Assembly (NCBI GenBank): GCA_963402885.1
Contig: OY727095.1
Location: forward strand, 14,327,001-14,391,000
DNA length: 64,000 nucleotides
Direction: 5' to 3'
From: Antedon bifida
Taxonomy: Eukaryota > Echinodermata > Crinoidea > Comatulida > Antedonidae
Position 1 is the first letter of the stretch; every line of letters begins with the position of its first letter. A program made the translations under genes and the position numbers. Shown here in pieces: positions 23,106 to 35,744 of this stretch. The notes under the pieces were generated by a model. It was not told the origin of the DNA. It was given only the letters and a program-made list of their open reading frames with translations, and ran no database searches.

Positions 23106-24183
23106 ATGAAAATAATTAAAATAAACAAATCCCAATGATTGCTTGTATTGCTGCTTGTAAATATTCCAGTATTGTTATTATAATAAAATTACTTAAAATC
23201 TTTTTTGTTATTTTAATAAAGTTACTTAAGTCATTTGTCTTCTGATTAGCTTTAATTTTAACATCTTTTACTTATGGGTACTTCCCATTTATTTTTCCTT
23301 TTTTATTATTTAATTTCATATTTTCTGTTTGTTTTTAAACTTGACTGCAACATTTTTTGTGTCACTGATTCAAAGGTGAAAGGTCAACAAATAAATAAAC
23401 TGCATTTAAACCAGTTACTTTTCAATGTTGATCTACTCACTAGTAGGTATAATAGTAATGAGGTATGACAAGCTAACATTACAGATAGACTATTGCGGTA
23501 TTACAATAATTACACTGAGGTACAAATACATATACATATATCGCTAAAGAAGACTATAGCGTACAACCTGCATTGCAGTATTTAATAAAAGACAAATGCA
23601 GCAAAAAGAAGAGGATGAATCTCTATATACACCAACCATATCTACATGATCATCAGATGCTATCTATTGTACAATATTGAATATGGTGGGTAAATAAACT
23701 GGTTAAAATATTGTGATATTTATAATAATTGACCAGACAGAAAATGTTGACGGGAGCTAGGCCTAGAAAATATTGGAATAAATGTAATATGAAAAAAAAA
23801 TGTAACATGCAAACCATGGACATTAATTAGTGTTTTGATTCTGAAATACATAGTAGGTTCATACCATTATTTATGGTATACAAATAATCAATGTTTATGA
23901 GTTGAATGGGGAGAATATTTTCATGAGTTGAAAGATTGATTATCCTACTGAACAAGAGTCAAGTTGAATAAGAATCAGGTTTTCAATGGAAATATTCACC
24001 ATATTCAACAAATACAAATCATTGTTTCTTATTTTATTTTTATTTTACTCATTTGGGATGTCCATTCGGGAGTCGCAAAACGAGGAAACCCACTGTTCTA
24101 AAAGCAAAATTTCATTAAATTCATTTTCTGAGCACCAATAATGCGTTGAGAATAAAATATATGTAAACTTTTAAATAGTTAGA
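23106..24183. other. Intergenic, no gene seen
   Basis: AT-rich. 23890-23945 (GTTTATGAGTTGAATGGGGA and onward) resembles one arm of the palindromic element at 38289-38451. Confidence 0.45.
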
Positions 24184-24672
24184 CATAGTTACCAACCGTC
24201 TCGCATTGTGCGGGACGGTCCCGCATCTTAAAGTGATTTTTTTAATGAAACACGGATTTTGAACAAACGCATGCGTGACCACACATTTGTCTCACAAGTA
24301 TATGTGTGATCATTTTTTATCACAATTTGAGAAGAAAATGCATTCAAATTAATTGGTATTAAAAGTATAGAACATTATGCGAGTATTAATATTATAACAT
24401 CACACATATCAACAAAAATACGTAATATCAGGGAAAAATTGCAATTAATTTTTCCGCGGTCGCACGCCGTGACGAATAATGGGCCAATAGCCAGCATGCG
24501 TTATTCACGATCGTGATTACTAAATGTAAAATCCTGCATTGCACTGACATGACACAGAGACATAATGTTGTGTGCGTTTATAAAAGCTGTGTTGAATTTT
24601 CTTGCCATTGGTTGGTGGATCAGTTCAATTTTTAACCCCCAAAAATTAAAATCTCTCAGGTTGGTAACTATG
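24184..24672. mobile_element. 489-bp element with 14-bp terminal inverted repeats
   Basis: CATAGTTACCAACC at 24184 and its exact complement ending at 24672 bound a segment that includes a short hairpin (GCGGGACGGTCCCGC). No coding capacity. Probable MITE. Confidence 0.5.
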
Positions 24673-24794
24673 GTTAGACTACAGATAAAAATATCTAAAA
24701 AAAAGGAAACACTCAGAGCTTGTAGAGCTACATGTTGATTTTTTAAACGCGCATCGAGGATTTTCCGATTTTAAAGGTGGGCTCTGGAAATAAA

Positions 24795-24885
24795 ACGTCT
24801 ATCAATCAATCAATCGTTCGATTTATATAGCGCCATTCCAACATTCATTGCTCATGGCGCTGTAGAAAAAATCAGAAAAGGTGAG
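24795..24885. mobile_element. Probable SINE 3' end with (TCAA)n tail
   Basis: A TCAATCAATCAATC tract is followed by GATTTATATAGCGCCATT and CTCATGGCGCTGTAGAA. This GCGC-containing block resembles short interspersed repeats common in marine invertebrates. Recognised by resemblance only. Confidence 0.4.
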
Positions 24886-25170
24886 TTTTGAGTAGTGACT
24901 TAAAGTGACTCAATGATGATGTGTGTTTAATGTCTACAGTCTTTTACTTGTAATATGGTGGAAATTTTAATGGCATTGGGAGCAGAGGTGTCAGATACCA
25001 AACAGGAAATGCCAAGAAGCTCATGAATATTAATGACCTCTTTAGAAATTCTCTAACCACTGAAAAAAGGTTCTAACCCTAAAACAAGACAAATTATTAT
25101 CTAAGTATTCAATTCGTAAATTTTACTTTAAGCATTTAACAATGTTAGAAATCTAATTATTGGATCCCAC

Positions 25171-28100
25171 CTTTAAAATTCTTTATTGCATCTTGTGATA
25201 ATGATACTACCTTACACTTCCTGAAATTCTTGAAGGCAGGAAGCTTTTCTGTAATAGATGACTCAAAGCATGGAGTATTTACTCCATTCTCCTTGTCGCA
25301 ATCTTCAGTTACTTTAATTGCGTCGTACAAGACAGAAAGACGCTGTTGGCTCAATATGTCACGTTTAATTAAAAAATGTAACAGTTCAATTGTATTGGTA
25401 AACGTATCCAATACTTTATCATCATCCACTATTTTAAAGAATAGATTTTGCAGTCTGTTAGCCTGTCCACGTTTATCAAACCATTCCGCAAAGTCTCCAA
25501 TCAACTGTTTAAAGTCATTGCTCGAGAAATCTAAATAGTTCAAAAGTATAAAATATTATCTATTATTTTCAGTAGCATATTTCAATTATCAAAATTATAA
25601 TTTATTATTCTATTTAATGATAACAAATAATTAGTATGAATATAAAAATAATACAGTATTATGTAACAACACACACATATCATTTGTGGTTATAATATTA
25701 TGCTACATCTTTTAACGTAATATCTTCATTTATTATCTATTAACATCTTTGTTAACATCCTAAAACAATAATATAAAAATCTTCCTTTTCCCTTACTTAT
25801 GTTTTTTTCCATAACCATTCTATTAAATGTATCGGGTTGGCATTGGTATGGTGTGCCGCCATGTTCATCCTCACTACTGCCTAAAAATGATCACAATTAA
25901 TGAGATATGCCTTAATTCTCTTTTTTTTCATCAGTTTTGTATATTTACATTTTGATGTATTTTGTAAGTGAGATTTTTATTTATGAGCAAGAGATCAAAA
26001 ATACATTTTATGGCATTATTTAAACAAAAAAAGTAAGTAAAATATAAGGTTTGTAGTATAGAATGCCTATTTACATTTTGTTGTGGAATGACAACAGTGA
26101 GTTCTTTGAAGAACTGCAGTAGTTCATTACTTAAATATTAACTTGTATATAATTTATACTAAAATAAACATAACATACCTTGATTAGAACTTGCTGTTGC
26201 AACATCACCTGTGTAAGTGTAACACATAAAAGTAACAAAAATACATTCAATAGATGCTATAAAAAATCCAGATTATGTATGAAAGTGCTCTATCACAGGT
26301 TCAATTACTATCATGAACACAATGTACATAAACTATTACAGTGTATTACACCAAAATATGTTATTTTCTTCATTACAATTGTGAAGAACATGAACAGAAA
26401 AATAAATGCAGGACAACATAGGACCAGAAACCAACTAGAGAATTAATACAATTTCAGAGTACCCAAAGAGTCAAATATAAAATACTGAATTAAGTGAAAG
26501 AATGATTACACATTAAACTTGAAAAACTTTTCGTTAATAAGGCACTTTTGATGGGAAATGTTAAGTTATCCCAGAGTTTATGACCAGTGAACTGATTATT
26601 ATGTTTAAAGGAAGTAGTTTTTTTTTAAAGAGGAATACGTATTTGGTTTGTGCTCCGATTTTTGTGAAAATTATAATAATATAAATACTAAAAAAATTGT
26701 CAAAGATGATTTATATTGTCAGTAACTTTTTAACAGACCAAAGTAAGAAAACAATGGATTGGAATAGGACAGGAGAGAAGCATTTACTATGTATCTTACA
26801 GTTTTCATTTGAATGAACAACAGTTTATAGAAAGGTTGCTCAAGCAAGTTGTAAATTTCCAACAACATAAAAGGATTTATAATTTACACATCTTTGGACA
26901 TTGTGTATAGTACCCGGGTTGCTAGTCCGCAGCAAAACCGCTTGGATCATAATGCTAGAATTTGGTGACTCAATTTTTATATACCTAAAATTATGGGAAG
27001 ACACGCTACTTTTAGTAAGTGAATCATGTATCCAATCGGCAACGAAGGCATATGATTTAAATAATACATGCTGGCATAAACTTTATCGAATAGATGTTAA
27101 ATTAAGTTTGATAATGATCAAATGAGGGTATTAATGGATAAGAACTTTCCTCCTAGGACAGTTATAAAGATAGCCGAGACAAGCCATGGGTTAACAATGT
27201 TTTAAAAAGGCTATAAGCGAGTTATGAATTAGGTTATAATAAATAATTAAAGTGTCAAAACTTTATACATATATTACTGACTAACAAAGGTTACAGTTGT
27301 CTCAAAACCCAAACCAACAGAGTTGAAGAGAAGCAAGTACCAAGTATAATGCAATAAATTCAGTAGTATATTTATAATCAATATTAAAATCATGCTGATC
27401 AGATCATCACAATAATCATATAAACATCTTCCTTACTTATGTGTTTCTCCATAATAACCATTTTATTAGATTTATCTTCACCTGGTTCCAATTGGTCACC
27501 TGATGATGCAGACTCATTCTTGTCTTTCTCACTATTGCCTATAAATTAGCAGAAATATAATAAAATTATTAAAAAAAAATTATTATTTCATATTAAAAAT
27601 AAAATTACCTTCATGTAAAATATTATTTAAATCAATGATTCAATAGCATTACAACTTTAAAAAAAAATCTTTTGTGGTTAACCACCACCTTTATTCATTC
27701 ATTCAATGTTTCATAAACAGTAATTGCTGAATCTCTATACATTTTCTATTTTTTCGTTATTTTCTGTATTTTTTTACATCCCCTTTAATATTATTTATAT
27801 ATTAATCTTTGGCCTATACACAGTACCTTTTTTAGGATTTTACTATCTGCCCAATAGTTTCTTAATTTATTTGTTTATACACATCAATATTTTTAGGCAT
27901 CTACATTATTTTCTGTAAAGTCAAGTATTGTTTACTTTTAACATGTCAAATTTACAAAACATATTGCATATTCAATAAAACATTCTTTTTACAAACATGT
28001 TGTTTACTCATTAACATTAAAAACACAACCAAAAAAAACAATATTTACATATACAAGTAACTTATACAACTAATGCAATAAATAAATACATACCATTGTC

Positions 28101-31100
28101 CAGTAGTATGTCTTTCGCTTTTTGGTTTAGAAGGTCAGCAAACCTCTGTATTTTGACTGGATCGTCTGCTAATTTTTTATCAATTTCAAGCCTGAGGACT
28201 GCATCCCATACATTTGGTAAGTTATATTTTGTCAATTCATAGTAAGCAGTAACTTTTCTGAATGTATCTGGGCCAATGTTTAATATCGTTTTAAACAACC
28301 GCTTTCTGTAAGATGACAAATTTGTATCAGACCTGTCTTGAACCTTGTTGTCTTTCATATACTGTATTACAAGTTTTTCAGCTTCCTTGATTTGTGACAG
28401 TTTTGTAATGTCTAACAGCAAGTTAACATTGGTTGGTGAGATTAAACCTTTGCCAGTGAGTGAATTAAGTAAGTCGTTTCCAATGAGAATTGGATTTTCA
28501 ATTTCGCCCACACTTAGGAGATCAAATAGAAGTAATCGTAACCAAAAGTATTGCTCAGAGGCAACGTCATAGTAGTTGCTGAGATCACGTTTTAGGTTTC
28601 GAAAATTGATGTAAGATTTAGAATCTGAAAATAAAATTACAGGACAATAATTTGACAGTGATTAAAATTGTTTCCAACAATTCTGATAAAAACCAGTTTG
28701 TGATAAATATTAAATTTGTTTTTATGTCTCCCCTCTACTATTTTCTTACAAAGAAATTGTGAAATCATTCAATATATAGGTCAGGCATATGACCTTGACA
28801 AGATTGCCTAAATTTGACAGTAACTTACAATATTTTACATTGTAAGATCTCTGAAAAGCACCACTCCATAATCTCTTTTCTTTCTTATATTTAAACTTTT
28901 ATAGAAATATTATTACTTAAATACTTATTATTGAATTATCAATTAATACTGAAGTTCATTAATAAAAACAATATTCAAATTCAACATAATACATATATAT
29001 ATTTTTTTTCAAAGTAAATAAAATAAAGGTGATAAATGCATAGAGAGGTATAATACCTCTATGGTAAATATAAATAATAAAGAGGGGGAAAACCCTGGAA
29101 GTAATAAATTGGAAGGTCTCAATTAAACTTGTGACGGCAAAAACCAGTTTAAAAAAATCTAATTAATTTAACATGCCGCAGAACAAAAATAAAACAGGAC
29201 AAACAAGCACCCAAATACAAGGAAGCACAAAAACCAAAATAACACTTTAAAGTTTTTTTCTATTTGGAAGTTATTGTTGAAAAAAAAGTTGTTTTATTTT
29301 GAAAGACAATTTTTTTTGAAGGGGCCATTTTAATTTCATCGTTACCATTTATGCATTATAAAAGTAAGATTATTTTTGTTTGTGACGCTGCAAGAAAGTT
29401 TAATAGGAAGTAGATGATTGACATCATATTCATATACAAAAGTGCATTGTTGAAGAGTATTGATGTCTTGGACAGTTAACAGTTTTAGATCAGAAAATAA
29501 CAGACTGGTGTGCCAGAGATGAGGTGAATAGCTTTTTTTTTAAAGAATAAAATTATACAATTTTTATGAACTATTTGTCTCATCAAAAAACAATATAACA
29601 AAAATCATAAGTGAAATAACACTTAAAACATATAACTCTATTCAAACAAAAAATAGATGTTTAGTCATGTCTCTTGTTATTCTATAGTCATCATCAGATA
29701 GCACTTTCTTCAACATCTATCTTTTAATTGTTAGGGAAAATATTATCTATATATAAATTATGCTTAATTCTGACATAGGCGAGCATAATTGAAAAACTTC
29801 GGGACAAATCTCCGCTTTTGATACTTACCTCATCATCATTTGATAACATTAGTTCTCACTATTACGATATTATTCCATATTTCTATCTTAGGAAGATATA
29901 TATATATATATATTTTTTGTTCTATGAGCTCTTAGATTGAGATTTTTTTTTTTCTCTCTTTTGCTATGAATATATTATCATCATCATGGTATTCCGAAAT
30001 AAAAAGATGAATGAATGAATGAATTATAAAGGGTTTTATAACCAAATTTCTGATTTCATAGGTAGATTTTCAACCATACCCCGGTAGAAGTAATTTCCGG
30101 GATCACGGTGAGTCAATCACCTTGCAACTTCTTGCAACTTGGCCGTTGGTGGTGATAGCCATTTTAGTTTTTTTGTTTATTTTCGGACCAAGGGTGTGAA
30201 GGTACAGTAGTTAGCAAAACAAAACTTTTTTTTTTACCACTTTTCATATCTACTAGTAGATTTTATTTGATTCTACATGTCATATTATTAAAACTAAAAA
30301 ATTAAACATATCCCTCGAATAAGCACCTTCTTCAAATTAACTCCGCCTCCCACCTCCACCCTATAAGGGCTCTACCAAACAATAAACACTATACTTCAAA
30401 ATGTTATTAATCGTCTAAGACACTGTGAACCAGGTTAGTAGTAGGTTTAGTTTTACGAATATCAAGCATTTCAATAATGGTAACCGACCGGAAACGTCCA
30501 GGCCAGAACTTCCTTCTAAAACCTTTTTAGCCGGTCATTATATCATTCCGAGGACCATCGTCTACACTTCGTAGAGGGGGAGCTAGCGAAGCGAGCTAAT
30601 ACTGATATTATTTATTTAGCTCACCCTCTAGTTGCATATAATCAGTCTTGAAACAAATACACTACACAAACTACCCACTATTATTAATTTACTCCTAATA
30701 TTAATAATAATAATAACAAAAGTAATATGTATTAATATATAATAAGTCCTATTTTAAGGAAAAAAATTAATCATGGAATTTATGACAATGAAAAGTATTT
30801 ATTATTTTTCGACAGTATTTGTAGATTCATTTTAGCTTTTTATGCTTTGTATTACATATTTCTTTTCTTTCTTTAAGGTAGTATTTTTGAAATGAATAAA
30901 TTAAGCATATTCTTGTATGATCCTATATTATAGAGAGTGTAGTATTATCATTAATCATCCTGACAATAACCATATTTATAATCTTATATACGGTAAACTT
31001 TCCAAGCAAAGTATCCGCCGCCACAAGCATTATATTATACTTCGAAGTCAGCAATTAATAAGTGCATAGTAAAAAGTCAGTTCCTCCAGCTCCAAGGAAT

Positions 31101-34100
31101 TTGCGCCTGAAATAGCAGAGCCTGACACACATATTTAACTGTTTTTATTTATTTATTTTTTTTCTTTCAACAAAAATACAATTTGACATCAACAAACAAC
31201 AAAAAAATGAAATTTTAAAAAATACAATTTATAAAAAAAAAAAAATTAGAATCAAATGGTAAATCAATAAAAACAATAAATAAAATTGGCCATCACAGAG
31301 ATGCAAAGGAAGAGATGGTTCTTGAGCAAAACTTTTAATGTAGAGTAAGATGAAGCAAGTCGGATATCTAAAGTAAGAGAATTTAAAAAAGTTGGAGCTT
31401 TTAAGCTATAAGACTGTTTGAAAAGTTCCAAGTACCGTCTGGGTATAAGGAGATCACCGTTAGTGATCTGCCGTGTGGCCATGCGCCCATTAGATGTGAT
31501 CTTAGCAAGTAATTGAGAGATAGATTGAGGAGCAAGATTATGGAGAGCTTTAAAAGTAGGACAGCCAAGTTGATATCGATACATGTTATGAAGAGGGTGT
31601 GTGAAAAGAAGTTAAATGAGTAGTAGGAGGAAGATGGATAAAAAGCAATACATATACCGAAGGGTACTGTAGTGATGTTGTTTATACCACTGTTATCCAA
31701 ATTTTTGAACATAAGTGGTTATAAATGAAGACTTGGCTCTTGTTATACATTGTTACCATGTACAAAACATACCTTGATTTGAACTTGATGTTGCAATATC
31801 ACCTGTAACAAATGAATTTCACAATATAATACATACATAGATGCTATACACATTCCCAATTTTGTATGGTAAGATGCACAATATGACACAACATTTATTA
31901 CATGTTCAATTGTTTATAAAGGTAACAATGTACATAAACGATTTAGTATTAAAGTGTTTTGTGAATGCAGTACCAAATTTTGTTTTTTTCTTCATTACAA
32001 TTGTAAATGTCATTTGTACTTGAATTGTATTTTAAATAATATCAAATGACACTTTCACTGGATTTAAATAAATTTAAATTGTGCAATACTGATAATTTTT
32101 ACTTAGAACATGTATTGATAAATTATCTTGTGTTTTAAAATCCACTAATTCGTTGTCATTAAACAAGCCACATACTTTATAATTACTAAGTTAATTATCC
32201 TTAAGTTCATAAAGAGTAAGGGTAGGCCTACAATTTTCAAACTGTTTATCAGAGACTACTTATTTTAAATCATACCTTGATCAGTTTTTCTTTCTGTTGG
32301 CTTCATTTCCTCTAAAAATAAACCAAACATTATTATTGTACAACTGAGCCTTGGGTATGGAAAGCAGACACCACAGGATCCAGGAAAAGTATCTGCCTAT
32401 AAAGGGTGCTCACAACTGGTTAGGCTGAGACCAACACATTTTACAGTATTTTATTTATTTATTTGACGGATACAAGTAAATAAAAAGTGTTTTGTATTCT
32501 CTTATGGAAAGTACACTGGTTTAGATAGGAAGAACAAACATGAAAGCTTTTGTTTGAGTTTTCACAGAGAAGTTCAACTGCATATCACTTGTACTTCTCT
32601 CTAGGACATAGGTGCCATGAAAGTAAGCTAGCCTCTGACAAATGATGACTAATAATTTAGCAATTTTAAGGAGCGAGCAATCAGCACAGGCATTGCAAAA
32701 TAAAGATATTTTAAGATCTTAAAAGGTGTATCTAGAAAATGATTTAGCAAAACAATAGGTCCTTACCGAACTCTATAATACAGAATAATTATGTATAATC
32801 TTTAAATGGGTGCATGATCTTATGCTGTGTACTGTGGTATAGTGTTAGTAAGTTGTCCAGAATATTACGCTTACTGACTGTATTGACTTGGAAAAGCAAA
32901 GGAAGTGTGTGACAATATCTTATATTATTGATTATATATACATTTGATTTTTGTTGGCTGCTTCCCACATGGGAAATAAGAATGGTAAATCGATGCCTTG
33001 CATAATCTGTTGTCATACCTCGCATGCCTCTCACTTTTCAAAAACCTAATTATATATTATTAAAACACTTATCATTGGATAGAAAAACATTTCAACAAAT
33101 AAAAATTAACTTGGGGAGACAGTTAGGTTAGGAATTAGTTTTTACATATAATGTACAAAATATAACTTGACCACCAAAAATAACAATTTTGATGTTCAAG
33201 GCCTCACATGGTCTTAAACCTCCCATCATGAACTATGAAGGGTTGCAGCATTGCCCGTTAGGTTATATACATTATCATGCATATAACAATATCTACATAT
33301 AACCTTATGGATTTTGTCAGAATATTTATTTATTTATTCTTTCCTTAGCATTATTTTTTCCGTCAATTATCTTGAGATCAATTTAATCTAGCTACCTCAA
33401 TTTTTCAGAGTATATTCCTTATTGCCAGGAATCGATGGGATTATCTTTTCATGGTGTGCAATCAAAAATTTCGCAGTCTACTCGCGATTTAACGAAATCA
33501 CGTTTGTAATCATATCTTCAAGCATGTATTATAATTAAACAAAATTTGGTACTCAGGTCATATTTCATCATATGGCAATACAATTATGAATAGCGCATAT
33601 ACGTATGCATACGTACACTTAAAATTTTCAAAATTGATTTTCAGTGAAATTAGAGTACGTTTCAGGCAATAAAAGCATTTAAAAAATTGCCATGAGTGCG
33701 CAGATTTTTGCATGTTAAACGTTGTAGCACAGTATTTTTGCCTGTTGTCTCTCTCTTTCTTTTTAGCAATTTCATCATATTTTATTCACTTTTCAACTTG
33801 AAACCGCGTTACAAGCACATCAGAAGTGAGTTAACAAAATGGTGAAAATATGCTAAATTTTTAAATTAATGTATTATTAGATATAAATTATGAAACTAAG
33901 GGGAAAAAAGTTTATTACATCATCATTAATTGCATATTAAATGAAAAAAATGTTGACAATCAAACAAACTATGACATTTTCTTGGACCGAAATAACAAAC
34001 TTAACATTAACCTTCTTCTTTAAAATGTTCATATATTAAAGTTGCATCATTTAAAAAATATAAAGATGTCATCATAGTAAAAAATTATGATTTATTGCTG

Positions 34101-35179
34101 TATGTAATCATCTATCTGCAACAAAGTGATTACTGCATAGTAAAATCTTTCTTCAAATTTTAGTCGGATGTGTAAATGGCTCAGTGGTCTGTGATCGCCT
34201 CTATAGCATTTGAGGTACCGAGATCGAGTCTCACCTTTTGAAACGAAATAATATTTTTAGTTCGCGTGCAACGTGACTCTACAGCTCACTATGTCGGTCG
34301 GACGGTAAACACTAACTTGAGCACGCGACTGCAGCCATTTATATGGCCTTGTTTTTTGTTATATCCGTATTGTTTGTTCAATTTTATTTCTTAGTGTATA
34401 GATTATATGTATGATTTATAATGAAATCTAGAGAAAAAGTAACTTATGTCTTTATTAATATGTAACAAGGGTGGTTTATGACATAATAAAAGGGATCTTT
34501 GATCAGATTGTTTTATTAAAGTGTATATGGCTCGATATGCAGTGATACTGGTTAGTGTATTTACAGTACCAAGATCCTATCTTTCATATATTATAAATAA
34601 TTAAAGATTCTGACAAAATCAATCAATCAATATATCTTTTAAAAATCAATTATCTTAAAAATCAATGCACATAACCTATAATTCGTCATATTGACAAATT
34701 AAATCTAGTTATAATTAATTTCACCCGTAGAGATATATATACTTAGCCTAGGCTTGTTTAGGTCTAGCTGTATTTTTTGACAAAAATCTTTTTTTTTTAA
34801 TGACCTCAGGAAGTCAAAAGTCTTGAGTATAACATACCTGGAGGCACTGTAACAAATAAAATATAAAATAAAGATTTTAATAGAAAAAACAGATTAGATT
34901 CTTTGTAAATACATTTGCGCCCAAAAACAATAAACATACTTTATGAATTATTAATGTATTTATTAGTTTTACACATTTTATTAATTTCATCATAAATTTA
35001 GATTTGATTTGCTACTTAACATTGTCCTGCCATTTCAAATACTTACAAGGCACAACCACTGGATCAATATTATTTGACTTTTGTGACAGTAACACTCTTG
35101 CCTTTATTGATGAATTACCTCTTTTTAAAAAAAATTTCTTTAATGATTTTGTACGCCATAGGTTTTCAGCCTTGACAGT
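25171..35179 (-). CDS. Partial DED-type gene: nine exons, paralogue of 53464-58531
   Basis: Exons 35179-35047, 34846-34838 (9 bases), 32311-32276, 31802-31773, 28624-28094, 27538-27437, 26208-26179, 25880-25797 and 25530-25171 join with agreeing phases. The first enters in phase 0; all later exons are phase 1 at both ends. Exon 28624-28094 (177 codons) carries a DED-like fold (FWLRLLLFDLL, TNVNLLLDIT) and a second helical segment. Exon 25530-25171 carries another (DFKQLIGDFAEWF, LSQQRLSVLYDAI). The small exons encode Ser/Glu/Lys linkers. DED proteins recruit caspases or adaptors in death signalling. No ATG, stop, ZU5 or UPA was found, and the last exon lacks the second half seen in its paralogue, so the gene is incomplete, decayed, or continues through unseen exons. 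Confidence 0.72.
28625..31263. other. Intron of the DED-type gene, no exon seen
   Basis: AT-rich. 29030-29060 holds a small hairpin (AGAGGTATAATACCTCT). 29640-30020 ends in ATAAAAAGATGAATGAATGA and may be the 3' end of a LINE; this is not proven. A G-run- and C-run-poor stretch 30030-30640 shows nothing recognisable. Confidence 0.4.
31264..31584 (-). pseudogene. LINE ORF2 C-terminal fragment (CR1/Jockey-like)
   Basis: The minus-strand frame reads CPTFKALHNLAPQSISQLL, then LLIPRRYLELFKQSYSLKAP and RLASSYSTLKVLLKNHLF. This is the typical end of CR1/Rex-type ORF2 proteins. Only about the last 100 residues remain. It sits in an intron of the DED-type gene on the same strand. Confidence 0.75.
32312..34837. 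other. Intron of the DED-type gene with two tRNA-like relics
   Basis: 34165-34240 has an A-box match (TGGCTCAGTGG) and a weak B box (GATCGAGTCTC). 34517-34580 is a more decayed relative. Both look like tRNA-derived SINE remnants. Nothing else is recognisable. Confidence 0.4.
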
Positions 35180-35744
35180 CTAAGAAAAAAAGAAGTAGAA
35201 GAGGTAGATACTCATACAAAATGTCACAGCTTCAGTTCTTTAAATTGATTGCTGTGGTGAATACAAACTATACTTTTGGAGTGGAGTAGTTGTAGCTTGG
35301 GGGCCAAGATGCTACCAATCCCAGGGTCCAACAGTATGTTTAAATCCTGTCGGTTTCGGAAAAAAAGTCATGATTTTTTTCTCATGACAACTTACAAATA
35401 ACTTCATTTCCAAATAATTGTAATAAAACTTGTGTATGTTTGTCTTGTGAACATTTGTATTTTAAGAAGTAGAAGTGAATGGATTTTAAATATTGTAGCG
35501 AAATGTGCTACTCTTTTTATGGAACAGTCCAGTCTCTGACTGCTGATTGGTGGGTAGATATAGGTAACATTAGAAGGGAGAAACCCACATGGTAGTAATT
35601 TAGTCTAAATCTCCAAAGATACCAGACATAGATTATTGAACTGAATTTGCTAAAACTTGGAAATATTTTATACATATTGGAGTCTTAGGTAGGCCATACA
35701 AATCAATATTGTGTACTGTTATTGAAAGTTGCAATTAAAGATGG
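35180..35744. other. Upstream of the first visible DED-type exon, no gene seen
   Basis: No splice-bounded exon compatible in phase with the exon at 35179 was found here. Confidence 0.4.

Noticed and set aside
28062..28093. Read-through of the DED exon beyond 28094 (an open frame continues to a stop)
   Set aside because: A GTATGT donor at the exon end matches the phase of the next exon and the border in the paralogue at 57986.
31401..31712. 103-aa minus-strand ORF
   Set aside because: It overlaps the LINE C-terminal frame 31264-31584, which has recognisable family motifs; this one is out of frame with it.
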